64,000 bases of DNA from Prescottella equi (GTDB lineage Bacteria > Actinomycetota > Actinomycetes > Mycobacteriales > Mycobacteriaceae). The position numbers were made by a program, and so were the translations under genes. Positions 1 to 8,380 of the stretch are shown here, one piece after another (position 1 is the first letter of the stretch; each line of letters opens with the position of its first letter). The DNA lies in assembly GCF_020171745.1 (NCBI RefSeq), contig NZ_JAIVAH010000011.1, positions 62,001 to 126,000 of the forward strand. The letters run 5' to 3'. Under the pieces are notes generated by a model. The model searched no databases, was not told the DNA's origin, and saw only the letters and a list, made by a program, of their open reading frames with translations.

Positions 1-428
1 ACGATGCGGGTGCCGGCGTCGACGAGGCGGCGCAGGATCGACTTCTCCGCGACGATCTCCGCGTAGAACGCGGCGTTGGCCGCAGTCGGCACCGTCTGGG
101 TGAGGGTGACCAGGTAGGGGGCGCCGCCGATACGGCGCAGTTCGCCACGACGGTCGAGTTCCGCGGACACCGTCACCGGGTCGGCGGGCTCACCGCGGCT
201 GTAGAGGTCGAGGATCGCGTCGTACACGGACTGATGCGCGGGACGGTAGAAGTCGCCGGGCCGCAGCACCTCGAGGACATCGGCGATCGCATCCTTGCTC
301 AGCAGCATGCCGCCGAGCACCGACTGCTCGGCGACCATGTCTTGCGGAGGCTGGCGACCGAACTCCTCGCTGGGTTCGTCGGGGGGTCCCGGGTACTCGG
401 AATGCCCTCGATCATCTACAACCGCCAA
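1..428 (-). CDS. dnaB: Replicative DNA helicase DnaB, N-terminal part (cut by window edge)
   Basis: The minus strand encodes the N-terminal domain of the replicative helicase, which unwinds DNA at the fork and binds primase. The product begins MAVVDD, followed by a short acidic/proline stretch and the DnaB hallmark around AEQSVLGGML, then GDFYRPAHQ and TAANAAFYAEIVAEK. This closely matches mycobacterial DnaB as I remember it. The RecA-like ATPase half lies beyond base 1, so catalytic motifs cannot be checked. I place the start at a TTG (428-426) because it gives the conserved MAVVDD start and has an AAGGA ribosome site 8 nt upstream. It follows the rplI operon after 511 bp. Confidence 0.9.
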   Translation of the reverse strand, partial: MAVVDDRGHSEYPGPPDEPSEEFGRQPPQDMVAEQSVLGGMLLSKDAIADVLEVLRPGDFYRPAHQSVYDAILDLYSRGEPADPVTVSAELDRRGELRRIGGAPYLVTLTQTVPTAANAAFYAEIVAEKSILRRLVDAGTRI

Positions 429-939
429 CGCGACCGTCCTTCCCCACGACGAGCCTGCGACGCCACTCGAACCGATGTCCGGGCGGCGTCCTGCACTCTC
501 TTTGTACTCGCGTCCCCCGACAAATCTCGGCCGCCCCGCGGGCGCCTCGAGAGACACGCTCGCAGCGACGTTAGGGCCCTCGAGGAGCCCACACCAAGCC
601 GGCCTGTGTACACAGCTGTGGATGAATTGGGGACGCGGGACTCTCGAGTGTTAACCGGCTGGGGAAAACTGGGGACAACCTGTGGATCGACGAACATCAC
701 ACTCAACAATCCGCAGGTAGACAGCCCTTTTTGTTTTCACACCCCTGTGGATTGAAATTCCCACGGCGTGTCGGCCGAGTTGACAAGCCGGGCGTGTTGG
801 GTAAACAAACGTCCAACGGAAGTATGACCCAGATCATAAAAGTGGCACCGGGTGGCGAATCTATCCACAAGCCGTCCCCAGCAACGCGAAGGGCCCCGCG
901 GACCGGAAGTCCGCGGGGCCCTTCGACCGAACGTGTCGA
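429..939. promoter_or_regulatory. 511-bp dnaB upstream region with DnaA-box-like sequences
   Basis: No open frame here looks like a real gene; M. tuberculosis has a hypothetical gene (Rv0057) at this place, but nothing comparable is visible. The stretch carries several DnaA-box-like 9-mers: TCATCCACA (minus, 617-625), TTGTCCCCA (minus, 670-678), CGATCCACA (minus, 681-689), CAATCCACA (minus, 746-754) and CTATCCACA (plus, 861-869). Two differ from TTATCCACA at one position, one differs from the mycobacterial form TTGTCCACA at one, and two differ at two. A T-rich run lies at 727-737. A strong hairpin at 888-924 closes the rplI operon. The dnaB promoter must lie here but I cannot place it. Confidence 0.5.
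888..924 (-). terminator. Strong hairpin terminator after rplI
   Basis: A perfect 16-bp stem (888-903 with 909-924) and a 5-nt loop (CGGAA) lies 16 bases past the rplI stop codon. Only a short run of T residues follows, as is common for actinobacterial hairpin terminators. It should end the rpsF-ssb-rpsR-rplI transcript and separate it from dnaB. Confidence 0.8.
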
Positions 940-1395
940 CTAGGCGGCGACGACGTTCAGGTGGAACTTGGCAGCAACCTCGGGGTGCAGGTTGACCACG
1001 ATCTGGTGCTTGCCGGTGGCCTTGATGTGGGCCTTCGGCAGCTCCAGGCTGCGCTTGTCGACGACCGGGCCGCCGGCAGCCTTGATGGCGCCTGCAACGT
1101 CGGCCGCGGTGACGGAACCGAACAGCTTGCCCGAGTCACCGGCGGTCTTCACCGACAGCGACACAGCCTCGAGGCCCTCGATGGCAGCCTTGAGCTCCTT
1201 GGCGTGGTCGAGGCCACGAACCGCGCGCGCTTCCTGCGCACGACGGATGCCCTCGACCTGCTTCTCGGCGCCACGGGTGGCAACGATGGCCAGGCCGCGG
1301 GGGAGCAGGTAGTTACGGCCGTAGCCGTCCTTGACCTCGACGGTGTCGCCAGGCGCACCGAGGTTGTCCACGTCAGCGGTGAGAATCAGCTTCAT
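940..1395 (-). CDS. rplI: 50S ribosomal protein L9 (bL9)
   Basis: This is the 151-residue L9 protein, which binds 23S rRNA through its N-terminal domain and projects a second domain from the ribosome by a long helix. The N-terminal signature is clear: [33 protein letters not shown] helical linker (about residues 45-75) and a C-terminal domain with GKLFGSVT and the IVVNLHPEV strand follow. Length is normal. It is the last gene of the rpsF-ssb-rpsR-rplI operon, 17 bases after rpsR, and ends at a strong terminator hairpin. Confidence 0.97.
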   Translation of the reverse strand: MKLILTADVDNLGAPGDTVEVKDGYGRNYLLPRGLAIVATRGAEKQVEGIRRAQEARAVRGLDHAKELKAAIEGLEAVSLSVKTAGDSGKLFGSVTAADVAGAIKAAGGPVVDKRSLELPKAHIKATGKHQIVVNLHPEVAAKFHLNVVAA

Positions 1396-1412
1396 GTCGT
1401 CCCTCCCTTTCC

Positions 1413-1655
1413 TCAGCGAGCCGTCGAGACGTAAGGCAGCAGGGCGACCTCACGCGAGTTCTTCACGGCAACCGCGATGTCCCGCTGGTGCTGGACGCAG
1501 TTGCCGGTGACGCGGCGGGCGCGGATCTTGCCGCGGTCGCTGACGTACTTACGCAGCAGAGCCGTGTCCTTGTAGTCGATCTGCGTGTTCTTTTCCTTGC
1601 AGAACGTGCAGACCTTCTTCTTCATAACCTTGTCGCGCAGCGGCGGCTTCGGCAT
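1413..1655 (-). CDS. rpsR: 30S ribosomal protein S18 (bS18), zinc-binding form
   Basis: The 80-residue protein is S18, which pairs with S6 on the platform of the small subunit. It is the cysteine-containing (C+) form: Cys16 and Cys19 in a CxxC and Cys53/His56 in a CxxH are placed to hold zinc. In mycobacteria and streptomycetes a second, cysteine-free S18 often exists elsewhere and replaces this one under zinc starvation (known for the group; not visible here). It lies between ssb and rplI in the usual operon. Confidence 0.96.
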   Translation of the reverse strand: MPKPPLRDKVMKKKVCTFCKEKNTQIDYKDTALLRKYVSDRGKIRARRVTGNCVQHQRDIAVAVKNSREVALLPYVSTAR

Positions 1656-1694
1656 GTCTATCTCCGTTTTCTGGATGTTCCGATCGGGTACGGA

Positions 1695-2228
1695 TCAGAA
1701 CGGCGGTTCGTCGTCCGAGCCACGGGAGCCCCCGAAGGAGCCCGCCTGCGGCGCGCTGCCCCACGGATCTTCTCCGCCCGGGCTGCTGTTGTAGTTGGAC
1801 GCCGGACGTCCGCCGCCGGATCCGCCGGAAGAACCACCGAAGCCACCACCGCCACCGCCTCCGCGGTTGGCCTTGTTGACCTTGGCAGTGGCGTACTTGA
1901 GCGAGGGGCCGATCTCGTCGACCTCGAGCTCCACGACCGTGCGCTTCTCGCCCTCACGGGTCTCGTACGAGCGCTGCTTGAGCCGTCCGCTCACGATCAC
2001 TCGCGAGCCTCGGGTCAAGCTCTCCGCAACGTTCTCCGCAGCCTCACGCCAGATGTTGCAGCGCAAGAACAGCGCTTCGCCGTCCTTCCACTCGTTGGAC
2101 TGACGATCGAAGGTGCGGGGCGTGGACGCGACGGTGAAGTTCGCGACCGCGGCACCCGCGGGGGTGAAACGAAGCTCGGGATCAGCCGTCAGGTTTCCGA
2201 TGACGGTGATTACGGTGTCGCCTGCCAT
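1695..2228 (-). CDS. ssb: Single-stranded DNA-binding protein
   Basis: The 177-residue protein has an N-terminal OB fold (about residues 1-115; [52 protein letters not shown]), a glycine-rich flexible linker (about 122-165) and the acidic tip DDEPPF that recruits repair and replication proteins. This is the standard tetrameric bacterial SSB. An AGGAGG ribosome site precedes the ATG. It sits between rpsF and rpsR, the classic order, so its level is tied to ribosomal protein synthesis. Confidence 0.97.
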   Translation of the reverse strand: MAGDTVITVIGNLTADPELRFTPAGAAVANFTVASTPRTFDRQSNEWKDGEALFLRCNIWREAAENVAESLTRGSRVIVSGRLKQRSYETREGEKRTVVELEVDEIGPSLKYATAKVNKANRGGGGGGGFGGSSGGSGGGRPASNYNSSPGGEDPWGSAPQAGSFGGSRGSDDEPPF

Positions 2229-2319
2229 GTGGTTCCTCCTGCTGTATGTGGCGTTCCTGTTGGTCCGGAGCCTAGGTGCTGGTACTGACTACCAGCATCC
2301 GTGCCGGATCCGACGGGAA

Positions 2320-2607
2320 TCACTTGCCGTGGCGCAGGACCTTCGTACGAAGCACCGACTCGTTCAGACCCAGCTGACGGTCGAGCTCCTTGACGGTGGC
2401 CGGCTCGGCGGTGATATCGACGACCGCGTAGATGCCTTCGGCGTTCTTGGCGATCTCGAACGCGAGACGACGCTTGCCCCAGACATCGACCTTGTCGACA
2501 TTGCCGCCGTCCTTACGGACAACATTGAGGAACGTATCCAGCGACGGAGCGACAGTGCGCTCGTCCAGGCTGGGGTCGAGGATGACCATCAATTCGTAAT
2601 GACGCAT
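2320..2607 (-). CDS. rpsF: 30S ribosomal protein S6 (bS6)
   Basis: The 95-residue protein starts [19 protein letters not shown], the S6 signature, and carries the conserved [12 protein letters not shown] and GIYAVVDI segments. S6 binds S18 and helps form the platform of the small subunit. An AGGAGGTGA ribosome site lies just upstream of the ATG. It is the first gene of the rpsF-ssb-rpsR-rplI operon. The 5' leader contains a small perfect hairpin (2641-2659). Confidence 0.97.
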   Translation of the reverse strand: MRHYELMVILDPSLDERTVAPSLDTFLNVVRKDGGNVDKVDVWGKRRLAFEIAKNAEGIYAVVDITAEPATVKELDRQLGLNESVLRTKVLRHGK

Positions 2608-2640
2608 AAGACCTCATCACCTCCTATGGACTGTGAAACG

Positions 2641-2659
2641 GCCACGGACTGTCCGTGGC
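2641..2659 (-). promoter_or_regulatory. Hairpin in the rpsF leader
   Basis: A perfect 8-bp stem (2641-2648 with 2652-2659) and a 3-nt loop lies about 30 bases upstream of the rpsF start. In many bacteria the S6:S18 complex binds a structured rpsF leader and represses its own operon. Whether this hairpin is that element is inference; I could not confirm the conserved bulge. Confidence 0.35.
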
Positions 2660-2779
2660 AGGAGGGTCGTTGCGTCAGCAACCTTTGCAGGGTACACGAG
2701 TGCCGTCTGACCTGCGAAATTGACCCCGCAGTCGGATCCGGCCGGGTCTCGCCGATCCCACGGGTCCACGAGATCGCCC

Positions 2780-2785
2780 TACGCT
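2780..2785 (+). promoter_or_regulatory. -10 element TACGCT of a leaderless promoter
   Basis: TACGCT fits the TANNNT -10 pattern and ends 7 nt before the ATG at 2793. Transcription would then start at or next to the start codon. No ribosome-binding site precedes the gene, which agrees with a leaderless mRNA. Confidence 0.5.
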
Positions 2786-2792
2786 GGATTCC

Positions 2793-4172
2793 ATGCGGGC
2801 GACGGGGAACATCCGGGCCGGAGCAACAACGGTCACCGTCCTCACCGCCTGCCTGCTCACCCTGATGCTCGGCTACCTGGACAAGGCGCGCTGCATCGGC
2901 CCGCCGTTCGGCGCCGACGGCCGCAGCCTGATCTTCGACCGAATCAAGGACCGCGACGTCTGCTACTCCGACATCCAGCTCCTGTGGCTCGGCCGCGGCA
3001 TCGACCAGCACCTGTTCCCCTACACCGGCGGCATCACGCCGGACGGCCTGCTCACCGGCGGCACCGTCGAATACCCGGTGCTCAGCGGCCTGCTGATGTG
3101 GCTCGGGGCGATCGGCGCCCACACCGACGCCGAGTTCCTACAGCACTCGGTGCTGCTGCTGGCGCCGTTCGGGCTGGCGACGGCGTGGATGCTGAGCCGG
3201 CTCACCGGCCGCTCCGCGCTGCTGTGGGCGGCCACCCCGCCGCTGCTGCTGTACGCGTTCCACAACTGGGAGCTGCCCGTCGTCGCGACGTCGGTCGGGG
3301 CGATCGCGGTGATGGCGACGGACCGGTGGCCGATCCGCACCCGCGGGGTGCTGGCCGCGGTACTGCTCGGCGTCGGCTTCTGCCTCAAGCTCTATCCGGG
3401 CCTGTTCGTGTTGCCGCTCGCGCTGTACGTCCTCACCCGGGGACGGCCGCGCCACGCTCTCGACGTCCGTGGCGCCGCCGCGGTCCTCGGTGCCGCCGCG
3501 GCGACCGTGGTCGCGATCAACCTGCCGTTCGCGGTGCACGACTACGCCGGCTGGCGGGCGTCGTTCACGTTCCAGCAACTGCGCGAGGCCGACCTCACCA
3601 GCAACAGCATCTGGTACTGGGGACTGCGCCCGCTCATGGGCGCCGGCGACCGGGGGAGCGCGTCGTACCACGCACTGGTGGGCACACTGTCGCCACTGCT
3701 GCTCGCCGCCGCGCTGGCGCTCGCGTTGTGGCTGGGGTGGCGGCGGTACGCACGCGAGGGCGTCTATCCGTGGATCGGCGTGAGCGCGTCGATGCTGTGC
3801 GCCTTCGTCCTGCTGCACAAGGTGCACTCCCCGCAGTACACGCTGTGGCTGCTGCCGTTCCTGGTGCTGCTCCGCATCCCGTGGTCACTGGTCGGCACGT
3901 ACCTGGTCGCCGACGCCGTGCTCGGGATCGCGGTGTTCCGCTGGTTCGACGCCCTCGCCACCGACTCCGACGGCGAGGCCGCGAAGTTCCTCGTCGAACT
4001 CGGGGTATGGAGTCAGGCCGCGCTGCTGGTGGTGTTCTTCGTCCTGTTCACGCGGGCACCGCTGCGCCGGTACGCGGGCGGTACCCGCGCACCGGCCACG
4101 GCGGTCACCGTCAGCCGCACGGCGCCTCGTAGCGGACACCCGGTAGGTGCCGCCGCCACTCGTCCTCGGTGA
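2793..4172 (+). CDS. GT87 (DUF2029) polyprenol-phosphate-sugar-dependent glycosyltransferase-like membrane protein
   Basis: The 459-residue protein is a multi-pass membrane protein of the GT87/DUF2029 type. In mycolate bacteria such GT-C enzymes move mannose or arabinose from a polyprenyl-phosphate donor to envelope glycans such as phosphatidylinositol mannosides and lipoarabinomannan. Typical segments are an early periplasmic acidic loop (CYSDIQLLWLGRGID), the EYPVLSGLL motif, LGVGFCLKLYPGLF and LHKVHSPQYTLWLLPF near the C-terminus. The same motifs recur in the protein at 12173-13783, so the two are paralogues. It is divergent from rpsF, and its 3' end overlaps the convergent nSTAND gene by 62 bp. 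The exact acceptor is unknown. Confidence 0.85.
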   Translation: MRATGNIRAGATTVTVLTACLLTLMLGYLDKARCIGPPFGADGRSLIFDRIKDRDVCYSDIQLLWLGRGIDQHLFPYTGGITPDGLLTGGTVEYPVLSGLLMWLGAIGAHTDAEFLQHSVLLLAPFGLATAWMLSRLTGRSALLWAATPPLLLYAFHNWELPVVATSVGAIAVMATDRWPIRTRGVLAAVLLGVGFCLKLYPGLFVLPLALYVLTRGRPRHALDVRGAAAVLGAAAATVVAINLPFAVHDYAGWRASFTFQQLREADLTSNSIWYWGLRPLMGAGDRGSASYHALVGTLSPLLLAAALALALWLGWRRYAREGVYPWIGVSASMLCAFVLLHKVHSPQYTLWLLPFLVLLRIPWSLVGTYLVADAVLGIAVFRWFDALATDSDGEAAKFLVELGVWSQAALLVVFFVLFTRAPLRRYAGGTRAPATAVTVSRTAPRSGHPVGAAATRPR

Positions 4173-7100
4173 TCGCCGTTCCCGCGGTGCGGCACAGACG
4201 CTCCGCGACGGCGTCCGGGTCGGTTCCCCACAACCGCACCACCTTGTCGGGGCCGGAACCGGCGATGACCGCACCGTCGCGCCCGAAGGCCGCGTCGTTC
4301 ACGCGCGCACCGGACGCGGTGAGCACCGCGAACCGCGTCGGATCGGCGGGGTCGGAGGTGTCCCACACCAACAGCACACCGCCGCCCACACCGGCCGCCA
4401 ACCGGTCCCCGGACGGGCTGAAGCTCACCGAGTAGACAGCGTCCGCGGCGTCCGCGAGCCGGGCGAGTTCCCGCGGCGCGGCGGCGTCCGAGACATCCCA
4501 CAGACGCACCGTCCCGTCTGCGCTGCCCGCTGCGAGGGTGCGCCCGTCCGGGCTGAAAGCCAGTGCCTGCGCATAGTTCTCGAAGCCGTCGACGGTCACC
4601 AGCGGCTTCGGCTCCGCACCCGACACGTCCCACAGGTGTACGACGTTGTCGGCTGTCGCGATCCCGATACGGGTGCCGTCCGGACTGAACGCCAGCGCGA
4701 GCGGATAGTTGCGGGCGTCGATCGCCGCGACCTCACGCGGCGCCGACGGGTCGGTGACGTCGAGCAGTTTCACCAGCGGTGCGTCCTGCGCGGCGACCGC
4801 GAGCCGGGACTCGGCGGGATCGAACGTGACCGTCGCGGCGAGTCCGGCGACGACGCCGGTGGGTGCGCTCACCCGCCGCGGTGCGGCCGGTTCGGTCAGA
4901 TCCCACAGGTAGGCGCCACCGGCGCCGGTTCCGGCCGCCGCCAGCCGCCCGGATCGGCTCAGCGCGATGGCTCCGGTGAACACGTCACCCGGCTCGGGCC
5001 GCAGATCCGGAAGCGGCACAACATGATCGATGTCCCGAGTGTCCCACAGCCGATGAGCCGACCCCTTGCTGCCGACCCCCGCCATCAGGATCGCCCCGTC
5101 ACCGCCGAACTGGTTGACGAACACGGTGGAAGTGGCGCCCGGCAGCGCCGAACCGGGTAGCGGCCACACGTGCGTGATACCCGACGCCGCCGCCGACACC
5201 AGAACGCGATCGTCCGCACCGAACTGGAGCGAGGTCACCGGACTGGCACTCGGGAGCGTCTCGAGCAGCCGGTCGGACGTTGTGTCCCACAACCGGATCG
5301 AGTTGTCCGAACTCCCCGCCCCCAGGCGCGTGCCGTCGCGGCTGAAGGCGACGTCGTTGACGTAGCTCGTGAACCCGTCCAGTGCCGGTTTCGCCACCGG
5401 CGCAGAAGGATTCGTGAAGTCCCAGCGCTTGACGACGCGCCCGGAGGTGCCCGCAGCGAGCGTCGTGCCGTCTGGCGACCAGTCCAGATCGAGGATGCGG
5501 TCCGTCGTTCCGTCGGGAACGATCTCGAATACTCTCGCGGGCATCGTGTCCCACGCGGCGAGATCCCACACCCGCAGCGCCGACTGTCCGCCTCCGGTGG
5601 CCAGCCAGCGACCGTCCGGCGAGATCGCAGCGAAGGTCACGGAGTCGCCGGGCTGTTCCAGAGCCGGCCGCGCGACGGGACGTGCCGAATCGTCGACGTC
5701 CCACCGCAACACCCCCGACGCCGAGGTGCCGGCCACCAGGCGTCGGCCGTCCGCCGAGAACATCAGGTCCTGCACGACGTCGGAACCGTCGGAAAGGGTG
5801 GAGACACGTTGCGGGGCAGCGGGTTGCGAGATGTCCCACAGCGACGCCCCGTCACCGCCACCAGCGGCGAGCAGTGTCCCGTCCGGACTGAATGCCAGCG
5901 CGTACAGCGGTTGGGTCGTGCCGACCGGCAGCTCGGCGACCGGCGCGGACTCGGGGACCCCGTCGGACACGAGGTGCAGGCGCACGACACCGTCCGCACC
6001 CGCCACACCGAGCAGACGCCCCGTGGCGTCGATCCGTGACTTCGTGCCGCCGTTGGCCCCGACCAGCCGGGTGGGTGTGTGCACCGCCGTCGAATCCAGC
6101 AGCGCGGAACGGGCCTGCAGCGTCGGGGAGATCCGGTACGACACGAGCGCCAGCCGCGCCGCCAACGCCGGATCCTCGTCCCGCAGCTGCACGGCCTCGG
6201 TCGCCACCTGCCGTGACATCGCCTCGTCGCGTTGCCGCTCGGCGGCGGACCGTTCGACGAGCGCGGACACCGCCATCACCACCGCGAGGATCGACACCAC
6301 GACGAGCGCCGCGACGAACCGGCGCACCACGCGACCACGCCGCCGTGACGCCCGCTGCTCCTCGTCACGGCGAGCGACGCTGGTGGACAGGAAGTCCCGC
6401 TCCACCTCGTTGAGGTCGGGTTCGCGGCCGTCCGAGCCGAGCCAGTCCTCGACCAGCGCGAGCCGCCCCTCGCCGAGTAGGTCGCTGCGGTCGCGTCCGC
6501 TCTCCTCCCACACCTGCGACGCCTGCGTGAGGCGGCGGTGCACGATGAGGCCGGCGCGATCCCGGTCGATCCAGTCCCGCAGTCGCTGCCACGCCGACAG
6601 GAGCGCCTCGTGCGACACCTCGACCGTCTCCTCGTCGACGGTGAGGAGACGGCGCATCGCGAACGCGTCGATCACGGTGTTCACGTCGGCGACGTCGTCG
6701 CCGTGGAAGAGTTCGGCGCGGGGCGTGCGGCGCCGCGTCTGGGTGTCGTCGTCGACGTTGACCAGCCGCAGGAAGATGCGCCGGGCGAGCCGCTGCTGGT
6801 CCGCGGTGAGACCGGCGAAGACCTCCTCCGCACTCTGCTGCACCGCGCCGCCGATGCCGCCGGTCGCGTAGTAGTCGGCGACAGTGAGGGTCTTGCGCTC
6901 GGCGCGCTGCCAGGTTCCGAGGAGGGCGTGCGAGAGCAGCGGCAGCGAACCGGTGTCGTGTGGCCGGCGGGACGCCCGCGGCGCCAGATCGCCGAGCAGC
7001 ACCTGCACCAACTCGTCGGACACGGCCAGTTTCGCCTTGCCCGCCGGCTCGACGATCACCCGGCGCAACTGGTCGTCGGTGAGCGGACCGACCACCACCG

Positions 7101-7911
7101 GTCCCGCGTCGAGGGCCGGCAGCAGCACCGCCTCCCGGGCGGCCGACCCGTAGAAGTCCGCGCGCATCCCGAGCACCACGACGAGATCCGGATCCGCGGC
7201 GACCCGGGCCGCGAGCGAATCGAGGAATTCCTCGCGGATCGGCTCGGACACCTGCGTCCACAGTTCCTCGAACTGGTCGACGATCACCAGCGTCGGCGCC
7301 CCCGGTGGCGGGATCTCCGCCAGGCACCCGAGCGGATCGATGCCCGGGGTGAACACCCGGACGCGCCACGACACCGTCGCCGAGCCGGCCCGGCCGATCG
7401 ACGACGCGAGCCCCGCCCGCAACAGCGACGACTTCCCCGACCCCGACGGACCGAAGACCATCAGGATCCGGTCGTCGGCGCCCGCCGCCCGCTCGACCCG
7501 GGCCACCAGGGTGGCCGTCAGGTCCTCGCGCCCGAAGAACCATTCCGCGTCGTCCTCCCGGAACGCCTCGAGACCGCGGTACGGCGGGCGGGCGGCGATG
7601 CCGCGCCGGGCGTGGAGGCTCCGGACCCGGCGCACCGCATCGAGCCACGGCGCCTGGGCGGACTCGCCCGTCACCCCGCAGGCGTCCAGCACCGCGATGA
7701 ACATCCCCGTCCGGGCGGACGTCGGGAGGTGCTGGCCGGCGAACCAACCGGTGATGGTGCCGTGGATCCCGCCGGAACGGTCCACGACGTCCCGCACCGA
7801 CAGTCCGGCCGACGCCCGCAGGGCCGTCAACGCTGCAGCGAGCTCCTCGCGCGAACCGATCGCCCCCGGATCCACCCCTGTCGGCGACGTATCGTCATCA
7901 ATCGTCGTCAT
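4111..7911 (-). CDS. nSTAND1 NTPase with N-terminal HTH, one TM segment and C-terminal WD40 repeats
   Basis: A 1266-residue signalling-type protein. Residues 20-80 look like a helix-turn-helix region. The block at about 111-128 (YRGLEAFREDDAEWFFGRED) is the entry motif of the nSTAND1 family, followed by Walker A GPSGSGKS (154-161) and Walker B VIVDQFEELW (209-218). EVSHEALLSAW (431-441) lies in a winged-helix region. A single membrane segment spans about 532-552. The rest has about 12-14 WD40 repeats (FSPDG...LAAG...LWD), enough for two seven-bladed propellers, which topology suggests lie outside the membrane. STAND proteins are ligand-triggered ATPase switches, many of them in conflict and defence systems. 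The role here is unknown. A divergent small LuxR gene lies next to it. Confidence 0.88.
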   Translation of the reverse strand: MTTIDDDTSPTGVDPGAIGSREELAAALTALRASAGLSVRDVVDRSGGIHGTITGWFAGQHLPTSARTGMFIAVLDACGVTGESAQAPWLDAVRRVRSLHARRGIAARPPYRGLEAFREDDAEWFFGREDLTATLVARVERAAGADDRILMVFGPSGSGKSSLLRAGLASSIGRAGSATVSWRVRVFTPGIDPLGCLAEIPPPGAPTLVIVDQFEELWTQVSEPIREEFLDSLAARVAADPDLVVVLGMRADFYGSAAREAVLLPALDAGPVVVGPLTDDQLRRVIVEPAGKAKLAVSDELVQVLLGDLAPRASRRPHDTGSLPLLSHALLGTWQRAERKTLTVADYYATGGIGGAVQQSAEEVFAGLTADQQRLARRIFLRLVNVDDDTQTRRRTPRAELFHGDDVADVNTVIDAFAMRRLLTVDEETVEVSHEALLSAWQRLRDWIDRDRAGLIVHRRLTQASQVWEESGRDRSDLLGEGRLALVEDWLGSDGREPDLNEVERDFLSTSVARRDEEQRASRRRGRVVRRFVAALVVVSILAVVMAVSALVERSAAERQRDEAMSRQVATEAVQLRDEDPALAARLALVSYRISPTLQARSALLDSTAVHTPTRLVGANGGTKSRIDATGRLLGVAGADGVVRLHLVSDGVPESAPVAELPVGTTQPLYALAFSPDGTLLAAGGGDGASLWDISQPAAPQRVSTLSDGSDVVQDLMFSADGRRLVAGTSASGVLRWDVDDSARPVARPALEQPGDSVTFAAISPDGRWLATGGGQSALRVWDLAAWDTMPARVFEIVPDGTTDRILDLDWSPDGTTLAAGTSGRVVKRWDFTNPSAPVAKPALDGFTSYVNDVAFSRDGTRLGAGSSDNSIRLWDTTSDRLLETLPSASPVTSLQFGADDRVLVSAAASGITHVWPLPGSALPGATSTVFVNQFGGDGAILMAGVGSKGSAHRLWDTRDIDHVVPLPDLRPEPGDVFTGAIALSRSGRLAAAGTGAGGAYLWDLTEPAAPRRVSAPTGVVAGLAATVTFDPAESRLAVAAQDAPLVKLLDVTDPSAPREVAAIDARNYPLALAFSPDGTRIGIATADNVVHLWDVSGAEPKPLVTVDGFENYAQALAFSPDGRTLAAGSADGTVRLWDVSDAAAPRELARLADAADAVYSVSFSPSGDRLAAGVGGGVLLVWDTSDPADPTRFAVLTASGARVNDAAFGRDGAVIAGSGPDKVVRLWGTDPDAVAERLCRTAGTAITEDEWRRHLPGVRYEAPCG

Positions 7912-7919
7912 GAGCGGCG

Positions 7920-7925
7920 ACTATA
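7920..7925 (-). promoter_or_regulatory. -10 element TATAGT of a leaderless promoter
   Basis: On the minus strand TATAGT ends 8 nt before the ATG of the nSTAND gene, and no ribosome site is visible between them. This points to a leaderless or nearly leaderless transcript. No convincing -35 was found. Confidence 0.5.
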
Positions 7926-8068
7926 GATCGCCTGGTCAGCGCCGCGTGGCCGTACGGACTTCGTATCGGAACCTTTTTTCGCGGCCGATTTGCCCACCCG
8001 CGTGAACAAGATCATCCAGCAGTGTCGAACGGCACGTCGGGGTGCAGCGCGCGAGGGGAGTCGCAGGG

Positions 8069-8347
8069 ATGCACGCAACGGCGTCGGACCGGGGTGGGGA
8101 ATGGGACGGGGTACTGGTTCGCCGGCCGCTGCTGTCGAAGCGGGAAACCGAGGTCCTTCGGGTGTGGCTGCAGCACGATTCAAAGGCGGACGCCGCCCGC
8201 TGCCTCTACGTCACGGAGGCCACCGTCAACACGCACATCATCAGGATCCGCAACAAGTACGCCTCGGTGGACCGGCCGGCGCGGACGAAGATGGCGCTGC
8301 TCGCACGCGCCCTCCAGGACGGCCTGGTGAACCTCGACGACTGGTGA
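8069..8347 (+). CDS. Small LuxR/GerE-type helix-turn-helix protein
   Basis: A 92-residue protein made almost only of a LuxR-type DNA-binding domain: RPLLSKRETEVLRVWLQ, then DAARCLYVTEATVNTHIIRIRNKY, the usual scaffold and recognition helices. There is no receiver or sensor domain, so it resembles stand-alone response-type regulators. I prefer the ATG at 8069, preceded by a purine-rich AGGGGAG; an in-frame GTG at 8042 would add nine residues. It is divergent from the nSTAND/WD40 gene, so it may regulate that gene or share its signal (inference). Confidence 0.75.
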   Translation: MHATASDRGGEWDGVLVRRPLLSKRETEVLRVWLQHDSKADAARCLYVTEATVNTHIIRIRNKYASVDRPARTKMALLARALQDGLVNLDDW

Positions 8348-8380
8348 TCTCGGCGCGGGCCGTGTGGTGCACTGGACCAC

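Noticed and set aside
234-755. Overlapping open frames between dnaB and rplI (234-755, 295-654, 416-709)
   Set aside because: They lie across the dnaB start, have arginine/serine-rich random composition, no ribosome site and no family features.
429-939. A full chromosomal origin (oriC)
   Set aside because: The boxes are few and degenerate, and dnaA/dnaN are not next to it; a regulatory role is the safer reading.
2720-4132. 470-codon frame overlapping the first GT87 gene on the same strand
   Set aside because: Pro/Arg-rich, out of frame with the membrane protein, which has a clear helix pattern and family motifs.
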